64,000 bases of DNA from an uncultured Tolumonas sp. (GTDB lineage: Bacteria; Pseudomonadota; Gammaproteobacteria; Enterobacterales; Aeromonadaceae). The translations under genes and the position numbers were made by a program. Where the stretch lies: positions 774,001 through 838,000 of the forward strand of contig NZ_OY781378.1 of the NCBI RefSeq assembly GCF_963676665.1, in the 5' to 3' direction. Shown piece after piece: positions 1 to 9,161 of the stretch (the first letter of the stretch is position 1; every line of letters begins with the position of its first letter). Under the pieces are notes generated by a model, which saw nothing but the letters and a program-made list of their open reading frames with translations, searched no databases and was not told the DNA's origin.

Positions 1-318
1 CAACCTCTAGCACTCGGGCCACCACTTAAAATTCGCCAAGAGTTTATCTTTCATTTACCGCATGATGTAAATATTGCCGATTATAATCAGCATTATGAAA
101 ATGACGTGTTCAGTTTCAGTATTTGGATTCAGCAGGTAAAACCACGTTTATTACGGGTAACTTATCGTTATCAGAACCGACTGGATCATGTGCCTGTACG
201 TGAGTTGGCGCGTTATCGGGAATCGGTATTACGAGCGAGAGAGGAGCTTGCGCTTAACTTTACTCTCCCGCCTGCAGTTGCGATGACTGCTAGTACCAGT
301 GCTGAGCCAGCTAAATAA
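1..318 (+). CDS. C-terminal end of a DUF3857/transglutaminase-like protein (partial)
   Basis: The reading frame is open from the first base of the window to a TAA at 316-318, so only about the last 105 residues are visible. The pattern of a beta-rich segment, then a Tyr-Arg-Tyr run and a conserved end with '[15 protein letters not shown]' resembles the C-terminus of DUF3857-domain transglutaminase-like proteins of gammaproteobacteria. No catalytic domain is in view, so the family call is tentative. The tail is rich in Ala, Thr and Ser. Its stop overlaps the stop of the convergent xthA by 8 bases. Confidence 0.5.
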   Translation, partial: QPLALGPPLKIRQEFIFHLPHDVNIADYNQHYENDVFSFSIWIQQVKPRLLRVTYRYQNRLDHVPVRELARYRESVLRAREELALNFTLPPAVAMTASTSAEPAK

Positions 319-1117
319 ACTCAGCCCAGATCGGCGCATGATCAGACGGTTTTTCCATACCGCGGATCTGGTAATCAATGCCGGTATGCTGTAAACGTTG
401 TTGCAACACCGGAGTGGCAAGCAACAGATCGATCCGTAACCCACGATTATCATCAAAACCACGACTACGATAATCGAACCATGAGAAATGCTCATTGGAA
501 TCAGGGTTTTGGCTGCGCCAGGTATCTACAAAACCCCAGGCTAATAACGCATTGAGCCATTCTCTTTCTTCTGGCAAGAAAGAGCATTTCCCTGTTTGTA
601 ACCAGCGTTTACGGTTAGCTTCACCAATACCGATATCAAGATCAGTTGAAGAAATATTCATATCACCCATGATGACGATATCTTCATCAGGATGATGGTT
701 TTGTTGTAAATAACTCAACAGATCTTGGTAAAATTTCTGTTTTGCAGGAAATTTAGTCGGATGATCGCGAGATTCACCTTGTGGAAAATAACCATTAAAC
801 ACAGTCAATAAACGGCCATTTTCTTGTTGAAATTGTCCAATTATTAATCGTCGTTGAGCTTCATCATCATCAGCAGGAAAACCTTTGATGATCGCATCTG
901 GTGTTTTGCGGGATAATAATGCAACGCCATAATGTGCTTTTTGGCCGTGAAAATGAACCTGATACCCGAGTTCTTCAATCAGAGCACTCGGAAACATCTC
1001 GTCATGAACTTTAGTTTCTTGTAAACCAATGATGTCAGGGTTATGTTGCTCAATAATGGCTTGTAATTGATGTGGTCTGGCTCTTAGCCCGTTGATGTTA
1101 AAAGAAATAATTTTCAT
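311..1117 (-). CDS. xthA: exodeoxyribonuclease III
   Basis: 268 residues, the usual length for XthA. This Mg-dependent AP endonuclease and 3'-5' exonuclease acts in base-excision repair. The N-terminus [15 protein letters not shown] is the family signature; Glu34 in GLQETK is the metal ligand; MGDMNIS carries the catalytic Asp and Asn, and the protein ends with the [10 protein letters not shown] box. It lies 15 bases after the stop of the receiver-TPR gene on the same strand, so the two are probably co-transcribed. The start has no strong Shine-Dalgarno sequence, but the N-terminal alignment leaves no other choice. Confidence 0.96.
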   Translation of the reverse strand: MKIISFNINGLRARPHQLQAIIEQHNPDIIGLQETKVHDEMFPSALIEELGYQVHFHGQKAHYGVALLSRKTPDAIIKGFPADDDEAQRRLIIGQFQQENGRLLTVFNGYFPQGESRDHPTKFPAKQKFYQDLLSYLQQNHHPDEDIVIMGDMNISSTDLDIGIGEANRKRWLQTGKCSFLPEEREWLNALLAWGFVDTWRSQNPDSNEHFSWFDYRSRGFDDNRGLRIDLLLATPVLQQRLQHTGIDYQIRGMEKPSDHAPIWAEFI

Positions 1118-1132
1118 ATGATTTAAGTCAAC

Positions 1133-2806
1133 TCAGCGTTTTCGTGGTTTTAGCAGAGCCATGGACTCCACCTTCAATTGTTCATAACGTGCTTTCTGTG
1201 CCGGGTTTAGCGGTACACCATCCATAATCGTTAATGTTTCACTCAGTTCCGTCAACAGCTCTTTTCGTGTCTGTTGTTGCTGGCATAAAGCCAATAATGC
1301 CTGTGTTTTATTCAGGGCCGCACTGGTATTTGCCGGTGCTTTACGTTGTGCATCGCGGAAATGTTTTAATGCCATTTCCAGATCACCTTGGGTAAAGGCT
1401 TTGATTCCCAGTTCGTTGCTCTGTTGATATTGGTTTCTGCGTTCGGTTATAACGGCATCAGAACGAATAGATTGGATACATTGCGTCAGTAACGGGTCTT
1501 TGGCTTGCTCTGGTGGCAACGATTTTTGCAATTGATCGGCAAATTCAAATTCCCCAAGCTGTAGCATCGCCAAAATGGTCTCGCTTAATATCTCGGATGA
1601 CATCGTTTGCGGTGCATCGAGATAATCTTGCGTTGATTTATACAGCAGCTGTTTTCCTTTTGGCAGATTGCCACGCGCCATTTGCACTCGGGCCTGACAT
1701 ATATGCTCAAACGTATGAAAATCAAAATCATGGTTTATCAAGCTGTCTCTACAACGAGACAAAGCTGTGTTGACTTGTTTTTGTAAATTGCCAATGTGGT
1801 AGGGGTCTTGGCTATTAATGGCATGCAAAATCATACAATGAACATAACTGCCTAATATCTGTGGATTATCATCGACGGCGTAACGATGTAAATCCAGCAG
1901 TGTTGCTAATGATTGTTTTGCCCGAAAATAATCATGCTGACTTAAGCAATGCTCGGCAATTTGCTGATGTAGACGGCCTGATTGCGGGGAGATACCGACT
2001 GCTCGCTCCAAAGTTGCGATAGCTTCTTCACTTGCTCCGATAGCTAATTGTGAATAGGCAAGCCAGCGATAAGCATCAATCATGAACGGCCGCAGTTGTA
2101 AGGCGGAATGTAAATGAACAATCGCGGCATCATGATCCCCCAATTGCTGTGTTGCCCGACCTAGAAAAAGGCGTAACCAAGCCGATTCGCGCACAGCCAA
2201 GCCTTCATTTAGAATTTGCTTTGCTTCTTGTGCTCTATTTTGCTCCAGATAGATCTCAGCCATGATGCAACGGCAATAATTGGCATAACGACTGTTTTGC
2301 GCGATGATTTTTTTACATTCAACTAAAACTTGTTCGGTATCCGTTGCTTGGAATGCAGTGAGCATCGGGAGCAGTTGCTGTTTACGGTTTAGTGCGCGCA
2401 GTAACCGAAGTCGAAGCTGTTCTTGCGAAAAGGGTTTCATCATGTAGTCATCAGGTTCTGATTCCAGCGCACTCAAAACCATAGAACGTGAATTATCGCC
2501 ACTGATGATAAAAATAACAGAATCGACAGGGACTAGTTTTTGTTGTTTCAGATAGTCCATTAGCTGGCGGCCATTTTCTCCATGGCCGAGGTTATAATCG
2601 ATGAGGTATATATCGAATTGTTCTTTCTGAAAGCGCTTACGGCTCTCTTCAGCTGAACTGAGCAATGTAATTTTGCTGAAGCCGAGGTTTTGTAGCATGG
2701 CTTTGATCAGAATTTGAAAAGAACGCTGATCGTCTATAACGACGATACGCTTTTCAAGCATACTGAGTTGGAGGTAAGTATTGCTTTCAGATTCCGCTGA
2801 TGGCAT
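1133..2806 (-). CDS. response regulator receiver protein with TPR repeats
   Basis: 557 residues. Residues ~20-135 form a CheY-like receiver: acidic pair Asp25-Asp26, phospho-acceptor Asp70 in YLIDYN, Ser at IISGD, and Lys124 in MMKPF. The remainder (~140-550) is helical tetratricopeptide-type repeat sequence with no recognisable DNA-binding, GGDEF, EAL or HATPase output. Such proteins are thought to signal through protein-protein contacts. No histidine kinase gene is nearby, so it would have an orphan partner. Met16 (MLEKRIVVIDD) is an alternative start that still keeps the whole receiver. It is upstream of xthA on the same strand with a 15-base gap; any functional link to DNA repair is unproven. 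Confidence 0.85.
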   Translation of the reverse strand: MPSAESESNTYLQLSMLEKRIVVIDDQRSFQILIKAMLQNLGFSKITLLSSAEESRKRFQKEQFDIYLIDYNLGHGENGRQLMDYLKQQKLVPVDSVIFIISGDNSRSMVLSALESEPDDYMMKPFSQEQLRLRLLRALNRKQQLLPMLTAFQATDTEQVLVECKKIIAQNSRYANYCRCIMAEIYLEQNRAQEAKQILNEGLAVRESAWLRLFLGRATQQLGDHDAAIVHLHSALQLRPFMIDAYRWLAYSQLAIGASEEAIATLERAVGISPQSGRLHQQIAEHCLSQHDYFRAKQSLATLLDLHRYAVDDNPQILGSYVHCMILHAINSQDPYHIGNLQKQVNTALSRCRDSLINHDFDFHTFEHICQARVQMARGNLPKGKQLLYKSTQDYLDAPQTMSSEILSETILAMLQLGEFEFADQLQKSLPPEQAKDPLLTQCIQSIRSDAVITERRNQYQQSNELGIKAFTQGDLEMALKHFRDAQRKAPANTSAALNKTQALLALCQQQQTRKELLTELSETLTIMDGVPLNPAQKARYEQLKVESMALLKPRKR

Positions 2807-2897
2807 TGAATTTCTTCCAAAATATCACTGAAGGAATAATAAGACAGTTTTCAATTCAGTGCTTGGGAAATTATTATGGTCAGGAAGAGAGTGGAGA

Positions 2898-2982
<85 letters not shown>

Positions 2983-3015
2983 ACGAGCTTTTCTTGCGAT
3001 TTATTATGCACTTAA

Positions 3016-3100
3016 TGGTGGAGGGAGAAGGATTCGAACCTTCGAAGGCAGAGCCGTCAGATTTACAGTCTGATCCCTTTGGCCGCTCGGGAATCCCTCC
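3016..3100 (-). tRNA. tRNA-Tyr (GUA), first copy of tandem pair
   Basis: 85 nt with an encoded CCA (3016-3018). It is nearly identical to the neighbouring copy but has acceptor GGAGGGA pairing with TCCCTCC, so base pair 7:66 is A-U instead of G-C. The change is compensated on both sides, which indicates both genes are functional. The promoter should lie between 3101 and the start of the divergent gene at 3213. Confidence 0.96.
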
Positions 3101-3212
3101 TCAAGTGCGGAGCGAATACTACCAGAAACTTCCTGTTTGTGAACCCCGAAAGTGCTAAAGATCAGAGAAATTTCGCCGATATAAGTTCAAATGCTCATTT
3201 TTCAGACTTTTT

Positions 3213-3731
3213 ATGCTTACACAAACGATCCGTGAGCACTTTTTGGTCGATGAATTACAACTCGGCCAACAACTTAATGATGCGGTACATCAAGAACAGC
3301 GAAGTTATTTTTCGCTGTTGCTATCGATGCTGTCGGCTGATGTATTAGACCAGCCTGAGTTTTCATCGAAAACGGAAGAAAATATTCCGGCCATTGACTG
3401 GCGAAAACGGTGGGACTTACCGCTAGCTGCTGTTTTAGATAGTAGCAATAGCTCTGCCGATGAAAGTTATTTCCGAAGTATGTTGTTACATGAAGGCGGT
3501 ATTGAAGCCGTTCATTTATTTAATGCGGCACAACCAGATCCGTTGAGTTGGCGTCAGTTCGCGATCCCGTCTGAGGTATGGAATGAATTACCGCCATTGC
3601 AACAAGAGAAGTTCCGTCAACAGCATCAAATAGACTATCAGCCATTTGATGAAACGCCGGATGCGATGATGCAAGTATTGGAAGGTTTTGATTATACGCA
3701 GGAACTAACGGTGAATTATTTCTATCGCTAA
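3213..3731 (+). CDS. conserved protein, VC2046/SO_2500-like family
   Basis: 172 residues, cytoplasmic, with no signal peptide or membrane segment. The N-terminal stretch (HFLVDELQLGQQLNDAVHQ, then SYFSLLLSMLSADV) resembles a small uncharacterised family found in Vibrio and Shewanella; I recall this from memory and give it moderate weight. It has a Trp/Arg-rich middle (DWRKRWDLP) and an acidic C-terminal third. No catalytic motif is visible. It stands alone between the divergent tRNA-Tyr pair and the convergent carboxypeptidase. ATG 3213 lacks a clear ribosome-binding site. Function unknown. Confidence 0.6.
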   Translation: MLTQTIREHFLVDELQLGQQLNDAVHQEQRSYFSLLLSMLSADVLDQPEFSSKTEENIPAIDWRKRWDLPLAAVLDSSNSSADESYFRSMLLHEGGIEAVHLFNAAQPDPLSWRQFAIPSEVWNELPPLQQEKFRQQHQIDYQPFDETPDAMMQVLEGFDYTQELTVNYFYR

Positions 3732-3795
3732 GCTATATGCTGGTCGAAGTAATCATTGGCCACAATGCATTAGGACAATGTGGCCAATGGTGAAA

Positions 3796-5283
3796 TTACA
3801 GTGCTTTGGTATAACGTTGTTCAAGATAACGGCGGAACCACTGCGTATTCAATGATTCACCGGTGGCTTGTTGAATTAATTCTTCAGTACTGAATAGGCT
3901 GGCTTTTTCCCAGACATTGGTTTTCAGCCAATTGAATATTTGTGGTAAGCCATCATCAGCCGCAATCAGTTCGCCGATATTACCCACATCACGCTCAATA
4001 GCTCCGGCAAATTGAGCCGCATAAATGGCTCCCAATGTGTAACTTGGGAAATAACCAAAAGAGCCATCAGTCCAGTGAATATCCTGCATACAGCCGATAG
4101 CATCATTACCTTTGGTGCTTAACCCTAGGTATTGCTGCATTTTTGTATTCCAGACTTCCGGCAAGTCACGGACCTGGATTTTCTCTTCAATCAGCGCTTG
4201 TTCGATTTCAAAACGCATAATGATATGAGCAGGGTAAGTCAGTTCATCTGCATCAACACGGATAAATCCTGGTTCAATTCGGCTATAAAGCTGGATCAGA
4301 TTTTCAGCTTCCAGCGCAGGCTGCTCACCAAAGTGTTGTTTAATTAATGGAGCCATTTTCCGCAGAAATGCAGGATGACGAGCCAATTGCATTTCAAAAA
4401 ACAGGCTCTGGCTTTCATGAATACCCATAGAGCGGGCTTCGCCTGCCGGCTGACCACGCCATTTTTCGGGTAAGCCTTGTTCGTATCGTGCGTGTCCAGT
4501 TTCATGAATGACGCCCATCAGGCTTGGCATGAAATCTTTTTCATTGTAGCGCGTGGTAATGCGCACATCTTCTGGTACACCGCCACAAAATGGGTGTGCG
4601 CTGATGTCCAGACGACCATGATTAAAATCAAAACCCAACAGTTTCATGGCATGTAAGCCTAATGACTTTTGGCGAACAACCGGAAAGGTGCCTTCTGGCT
4701 TGATAGGGTTATATTGTGATTGTCGTTCGCCTGCTTGACGAATAATTTGTGGCAACCAGGATTTCAGGTCAGTGAAGATACGCAGTAACTGACTGCTACT
4801 CATTCTAGGTTCATAGAGATCGATTAGGCTGTCATAAGGCGCCAGTTCCAAAGCTTCAGCACGAATCTGGGCGGCTTCACGGGTTAAATCAACGACTATT
4901 TTCAGATTAGGTTCAAACCCTTTCCAGTCATTGTTTTTACGTTGTTCACGCCATGCATGTTCACAACGCGAACCAGCCAGAGCACGAGCCTGAACCAGAT
5001 CGTCGGGTAATAATGCGGCATTTTGCCAACGGCGACGCATTTCATTTAAATTTGCTTGTTGTTCGTCAGATAAGGGTTCATTTTCGGCCGAGTTAAGCCA
5101 GTCAGCGATTTCTGGTGCGGTTAATTTTTGATGTTGTAGCAAGGCGAGTTCGGCTAATGCCGCCCCACGCGCCTGATTTCCACCATCTGGCATCATCGTG
5201 GCTTGATCCCAGCCACAAATCGCCTGCAGATGTTGCAGATGATGCAGTTGTTGAAAACGTTGTTCTAATAATTGATAAGACAT
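3796..5283 (-). CDS. carboxypeptidase Taq, M32 family metallopeptidase
   Basis: 495 residues, normal for M32 (about 500). These cytosolic zinc carboxypeptidases remove C-terminal residues from peptides. The zinc motif HETGH sits in GVIHETGHARYEQG, with the family box ESQSLFFE downstream and the IRVDADELTYPAH segment typical of the fold. The start at 5283 (MSYQLLEQRF) follows AGGAAA at good spacing; the frame opens 11 codons earlier without such a site. It is a single-gene unit with 131 bases before the stop of the TraB/GumN gene. Confidence 0.93.
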   Translation of the reverse strand: MSYQLLEQRFQQLHHLQHLQAICGWDQATMMPDGGNQARGAALAELALLQHQKLTAPEIADWLNSAENEPLSDEQQANLNEMRRRWQNAALLPDDLVQARALAGSRCEHAWREQRKNNDWKGFEPNLKIVVDLTREAAQIRAEALELAPYDSLIDLYEPRMSSSQLLRIFTDLKSWLPQIIRQAGERQSQYNPIKPEGTFPVVRQKSLGLHAMKLLGFDFNHGRLDISAHPFCGGVPEDVRITTRYNEKDFMPSLMGVIHETGHARYEQGLPEKWRGQPAGEARSMGIHESQSLFFEMQLARHPAFLRKMAPLIKQHFGEQPALEAENLIQLYSRIEPGFIRVDADELTYPAHIIMRFEIEQALIEEKIQVRDLPEVWNTKMQQYLGLSTKGNDAIGCMQDIHWTDGSFGYFPSYTLGAIYAAQFAGAIERDVGNIGELIAADDGLPQIFNWLKTNVWEKASLFSTEELIQQATGESLNTQWFRRYLEQRYTKAL

Positions 5284-5414
5284 GCTGTGTTTCCTGTTTA
5301 CTTTCTGCAACAACAAATAATACGTGAGGTCCGCGTCATAATAACGCTCGGATCTGAGACAAACCAGAGTTTAAGTTTATTGTTTGATCAGGCAATCTCT
5401 GAAATATGTGTATT

Positions 5415-6338
5415 TCATCGAGTCTGGATGTTAGATAATTTGTATCCGTTTTGCTTCAACATTTGAATTAATCCATTTGGTCCATACAGGTGCATGGCAC
5501 CTACTACCATGAAATTACGCTGATAAGTTTGCGACATAATCTTCGGTAGCCAATTTTGATTTCTTTCTTGGATTAAATGCTGCTCTAAATATTGGCGTAA
5601 TTCGGGGCTGGTATCATCATCTTCCAGTAAAGCCTGAATTTTATTCCGATCACCTTTTTCCCATGCTTTGATGAGATCAGGTAAATCATCGTTAACTTTA
5701 TTGATTTGTTTTAACGTCGCGTCAAGAAAGTCATTTTCTACGCCACCTAGTCCGGCAAGATAAGCAAGTTGTTGGTCGGGTGTTTCCAGATAGTGAATAG
5801 AAACCAGTTTATCTTTTGCTAAGCCGATGAAGTATTGATCGACACCCAACGCGGCTTGATATCCCGCTTGTTGAATGGCTTGTTGCTGCAAAGTAATAGC
5901 AACAAACCAAGGCCGAAATTTAGATAATAGGGGTTCACTTAATTGATACAGTGCAGCAGTTTGAATAGTTTTTTGGTAAAGCGGCAGGCTTAGTTGTTGA
6001 GACAATGTTGTGTCAGTTGGCAACATGGCATAAGAGAGCAAGCTTTGCTGACTCGAGGGATCTGATTGATTAAGATCGGTCTCGACAATCAAATTATCTG
6101 CCTGTTGCCAGCGTTGCATAATGGCTGGCGGCAACGGATACATATCGTTGTGCCCAACATGGATTGAGCCTAACAGCCAGAGCTTTTGCTCGCCTCGTTC
6201 TGCTAACCAAAAATCAGGAGATGATGCCGCCAGAACTCTGTCAGGTGATAAGGTGAGTAGTAATAACCCTAGCCAGCCAAAACCTTTCATTCCGGAGATC
6301 AGGGCATTACCATAGTGTAGAAATCTATTTTTTATCAT
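5415..6338 (-). CDS. TraB/GumN family protein, exported
   Basis: 307 residues. A hydrophobic N-terminal segment ending in VLAASSP looks like a signal peptide. It is followed by the TraB/GumN hallmarks: FWLAERGEQKLWLLGSIHVG near the start, ADNLIVETDLNQ, a central YFIGLAKDK region, and the C-terminal FMVVGAMHLYGPNGL with a conserved His. Some relatives are reported or proposed to be metal-dependent peptidases; the role here is unknown. ATG 6338 lies only 11 bases from the divergent DUF1904 start. Met17 (MKGFGW, base 6290) would give a more standard signal peptide and is a real alternative. Confidence 0.85.
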   Translation of the reverse strand: MIKNRFLHYGNALISGMKGFGWLGLLLLTLSPDRVLAASSPDFWLAERGEQKLWLLGSIHVGHNDMYPLPPAIMQRWQQADNLIVETDLNQSDPSSQQSLLSYAMLPTDTTLSQQLSLPLYQKTIQTAALYQLSEPLLSKFRPWFVAITLQQQAIQQAGYQAALGVDQYFIGLAKDKLVSIHYLETPDQQLAYLAGLGGVENDFLDATLKQINKVNDDLPDLIKAWEKGDRNKIQALLEDDDTSPELRQYLEQHLIQERNQNWLPKIMSQTYQRNFMVVGAMHLYGPNGLIQMLKQNGYKLSNIQTR

Positions 6339-6349
6339 GGAGATATTTA

Positions 6350-6676
6350 ATGCCTCATATTCGATGTCGAGGAATGCAACGTGACATAGTGGTAGCCATC
6401 AGTGAAATCTTAGTTGAACAGTTAGCTGAACTGACTAAGGCTCCGGCTGCGCATTTTACTATTGAGTATATTCCGGCTGAGTTTATTGCGACACGTTTTG
6501 GTGGTCAGGCATATCCATTTGTTGAGCTTTTCTGGTTTGATCGTGGACAAGAGATGCAGAATGCTGCGGCACAGCTAATCACATCAATTGTAAAATCGAA
6601 ATTAGAAATGGATGTCGCTGTTGTAGTTCAGCCAATACAACGAACAAACTATTACGATAACGGTCAACACTATTAA
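6350..6676 (+). CDS. DUF1904 domain protein (tautomerase-fold)
   Basis: 108 residues. Start MPHIRCRG with Pro as residue 2, then VVAISEILVEQL and FVELFWFDRGQEMQ, matches DUF1904, a family with a tautomerase-like fold. Pro1 after Met removal is the catalytic base in true tautomerases; whether it is active here is not known. GGAGAT lies 5 bases before the ATG, a good ribosome-binding site. The divergent TraB/GumN start is 11 bases away, so one or both promoters must lie inside the neighbouring reading frame. A strong hairpin follows the stop. Confidence 0.85.
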   Translation: MPHIRCRGMQRDIVVAISEILVEQLAELTKAPAAHFTIEYIPAEFIATRFGGQAYPFVELFWFDRGQEMQNAAAQLITSIVKSKLEMDVAVVVQPIQRTNYYDNGQHY

Positions 6677-6682
6677 TGTCCG

Positions 6683-6717
6683 AAAAAATGCCACAAAAAA
6701 TTTGCGGCATTTTTTTT
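6683..6717. terminator. bidirectional rho-independent terminator
   Basis: AAAAAATGCC-A-CAAA pairs with TTTGCGGCATTTTTT around a short loop, giving A and T runs on both sides. It sits between the convergent DUF1904 and SDR genes and can serve both; it runs into the last codons of the SDR gene. Confidence 0.85.
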
Positions 6718-7543
6718 ATGCAGAGCGGCAAAGAATACTGTCTAACCAGCGTGTTGGTAATATGCGCCGTAACAAGGCAAATAGATGAGTGGGGAAGGTG
6801 ACACCATATCGTGTTCTGGCGCGTTTGCTGCGCAGCGCATGCAATACCGGTTTCAAACAGGATTCGGGCTCTAGCGTGAAAGGGTTCTTCGGTTTTGGAT
6901 TTTGTAAACGCTGTAATGTTTGTTGATAAACTTCATGATGGCGACTGGTTGCTACATCAATATGTTGCTGAAATTTAATCAGTGCATTACTGCGAAATTG
7001 ACTGCGGATTGGTCCTGGCTCAATGAGACTTATCTGAATTGCTGTATCCCGTAATTCGAGTCGCAAAGTGTCAGTATAACCTTCCAGTGCAAATTTACTG
7101 GCGTTATAAGCACCGCGATATTTCATAGCTACCAAACCGAGAACTGAGCTGATTTGTATAATCCGACCGTGGTTTTGTTGCAGCATGCTGGGCAGAACTA
7201 GCCGGATCAAATGATGCCAGCCAAACAAATTCGTATTGAACTGCTCGCGTAAGGCTTGGGTTGGCAGATCTTCCAGTGCACCCGTTTGACCGTAAGCGCC
7301 ATTATTAATCAGTGCATATAGTTGACCGTTTGCTTCTGTTAATGCCCATTTAGCTGCGGCTTCAATACTTTGTTCATCATTCAGATCGAGTTTATGTGCG
7401 TCTAGACCCGATTGTTGTAAGTGAGTTACATCATTCTCTTTTCTTGCTGTCGCTAAGACCTGATAACCCTCTTGTTGCAGACGCTGGGCTAAATGCAAAC
7501 CGATGCCTGTAGAGCAACCTGTGATAAGAACGAAATCAGCCAT
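6716..7543 (-). CDS. short-chain dehydrogenase/reductase, YbbO-like
   Basis: 275 residues. N-terminal Rossmann motif TGCSTGIG, NNGAYG, the catalytic Ser in ISSVLGL, and YNASK with the active-site Tyr and Lys. SLIEPGPIRSQF and the C-terminal LLRRILPTRWLDSIL match the extended family of E. coli YbbO, an NADP-dependent aldehyde reductase; the substrate here is unknown. Two ATG codons stand in tandem (7546 and 7543); AGGA is better spaced for the second, so I use 7543. Single gene with a terminator at each end. Confidence 0.88.
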   Translation of the reverse strand: MADFVLITGCSTGIGLHLAQRLQQEGYQVLATARKENDVTHLQQSGLDAHKLDLNDEQSIEAAAKWALTEANGQLYALINNGAYGQTGALEDLPTQALREQFNTNLFGWHHLIRLVLPSMLQQNHGRIIQISSVLGLVAMKYRGAYNASKFALEGYTDTLRLELRDTAIQISLIEPGPIRSQFRSNALIKFQQHIDVATSRHHEVYQQTLQRLQNPKPKNPFTLEPESCLKPVLHALRSKRARTRYGVTFPTHLFALLRRILPTRWLDSILCRSA

Positions 7544-7599
7544 CATATTTCCTGTTTATGATGAAAGTGTTTGAACATCTTAATGTGGATCACACATAA

Positions 7600-7633
7600 A
7601 ACAAAACCGGGAGTTTTGCTCCCGGTTTTGTTT
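7600..7633 (-). terminator. rho-independent terminator of mltD
   Basis: ACAAAACCGGGAG - TTTTG - CTCCCGGTTTTGT forms a perfect long stem followed by T-rich sequence on the minus strand, 15 bases after the mltD stop. The symmetric A/T flanks would also stop plus-strand transcripts. Confidence 0.88.
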
Positions 7634-7647
7634 ATTCGATGGTTAGA

Positions 7648-9078
7648 TTATGCGCCACTGTCATCAAGTCGAACGGTTAACGTCTGACCTGGTTTGAGGT
7701 GGTTGTGCCCTAAACTATTCCAGCGCATCAGTTCATTCACGGTGATTTGAAATTTCTCCGCAATGGAGGAAAGTGAATCACCACGACGTACTTCATAACG
7801 TTTTAACTTGGCCGCTTTAGCAACAGACAATTTAGCTGCTTTGCTGCCTGATACTTTACTGACTGGCGCGTTGACCAATAAAACCTGACCGGGTTTAATT
7901 TTTTTCTTACCCAAACGGTTCCATTGAGCTAACTGCTTTTCTGATACACCATAACTACGAGCTACAGTACCTAAGGTATCACCGCGTTTTACTTTGTGGT
8001 GAATACCAATGGTGGCCGACTGCTTGCTATCAGCTACATCGTCATTAACATCAGTCACATCGTTACTGGCAATAGCTACACGTTCACTATCGTCCCGCAG
8101 ACGTTTTTGCGGTGCCATATCTGCTAGTGCCAGCTCAAGCTCATCTGCTACACCAATTGGTACCAGCAAATGATCCGGCCCTTTGGGTGATGTAGTATTG
8201 CGGCTTAAACCTGGATTCAGACGCTTCAATGCAGGAAATGACATATTTGCCTGTTCTGCTGCAGTGCGTAAATCCACCTGGCCGTGAGTATCGATCAAAC
8301 GAACTGATGCCCGATTGGGTATTTTAGGCAGGTCAATGCCATATTTTTTTGCATTTTTGATGACATCAGCTAATGCCAACATACGCGGTACATATTCCAT
8401 CGTCTGTCGAGGTAATTGCAGCGAGAAAAAATCTGTCGCTTTACCACGAGCACGATTTGCATCAATTGCGTCTTGAATTCTACCTTCACCAGCATTGTAT
8501 GCGGCAACAGCATTCATCCAATCGCCTTCAAAATAGGCATTTAACTGTGCCAGATAATCCAGCGCTGCCTGAGTTGAGGTTACAACGTCACGACGACCGT
8601 CATACCAGTAATCCTGTTTCAGACCATAGCGTCTGCCTGATGCACTTAAGAATTGCCATAAGCCAACAGCGTTGCCATGGGAGCGGGCATTAGGGTTATA
8701 TGCACTTTCAACAATGGGCAATAACACCAGCTCCATTGGCATCTGACGTTTATCAATTTCCTCAGTGATCAGGTGGAGGAAGGGGGCGGCACGTTCGGTG
8801 ACAGTTCGCAGGTACTTTGGATGTTGGATATACCAATCACGATAAGCAATGACGTCAGGATCATTTGGAATGGTCAACTGCATTTCGTCAGCAATGCGGT
8901 CCCACATGTACGGATGTGAGCTTTCCGATCGATCTAGAGCGGAGGTTGCATGCGACCGATAATTCGACATTACATTAACGGTAGAACCCAACTTATTTTT
9001 ATCTGAGTCGGTTTGTAACGCCTGGCAACCGGTCAGCAACAACGCACCCAATAGGGCCAAATGTAGCTTTATGTTCAT
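7648..9078 (-). CDS. mltD: membrane-bound lytic murein transglycosylase D
   Basis: 476 residues. A lipoprotein signal with lipobox LLTGC puts Cys18 at the mature N-terminus, probably anchoring it in the outer membrane. The SLT domain (~100-240) carries the catalytic Glu124 in LPIVESAYNP and the AVAAYNAGEG box. A linker follows, then two LysM peptidoglycan-binding modules near the C-terminus (each opening with a RGDxL motif). The enzyme cleaves glycan strands to 1,6-anhydromuramyl products. E. coli MltD has the same domain order and is also next to gloB, as here. Confidence 0.95.
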   Translation of the reverse strand: MNIKLHLALLGALLLTGCQALQTDSDKNKLGSTVNVMSNYRSHATSALDRSESSHPYMWDRIADEMQLTIPNDPDVIAYRDWYIQHPKYLRTVTERAAPFLHLITEEIDKRQMPMELVLLPIVESAYNPNARSHGNAVGLWQFLSASGRRYGLKQDYWYDGRRDVVTSTQAALDYLAQLNAYFEGDWMNAVAAYNAGEGRIQDAIDANRARGKATDFFSLQLPRQTMEYVPRMLALADVIKNAKKYGIDLPKIPNRASVRLIDTHGQVDLRTAAEQANMSFPALKRLNPGLSRNTTSPKGPDHLLVPIGVADELELALADMAPQKRLRDDSERVAIASNDVTDVNDDVADSKQSATIGIHHKVKRGDTLGTVARSYGVSEKQLAQWNRLGKKKIKPGQVLLVNAPVSKVSGSKAAKLSVAKAAKLKRYEVRRGDSLSSIAEKFQITVNELMRWNSLGHNHLKPGQTLTVRLDDSGA

Positions 9079-9161
9079 CCAGTCATCCTCAAAATTTTGA
9101 CAGATGGTATGTGTGTTTAGGGTTCAGATCAAGCCTTGCATAATTTATGCTCAGTTACAGC

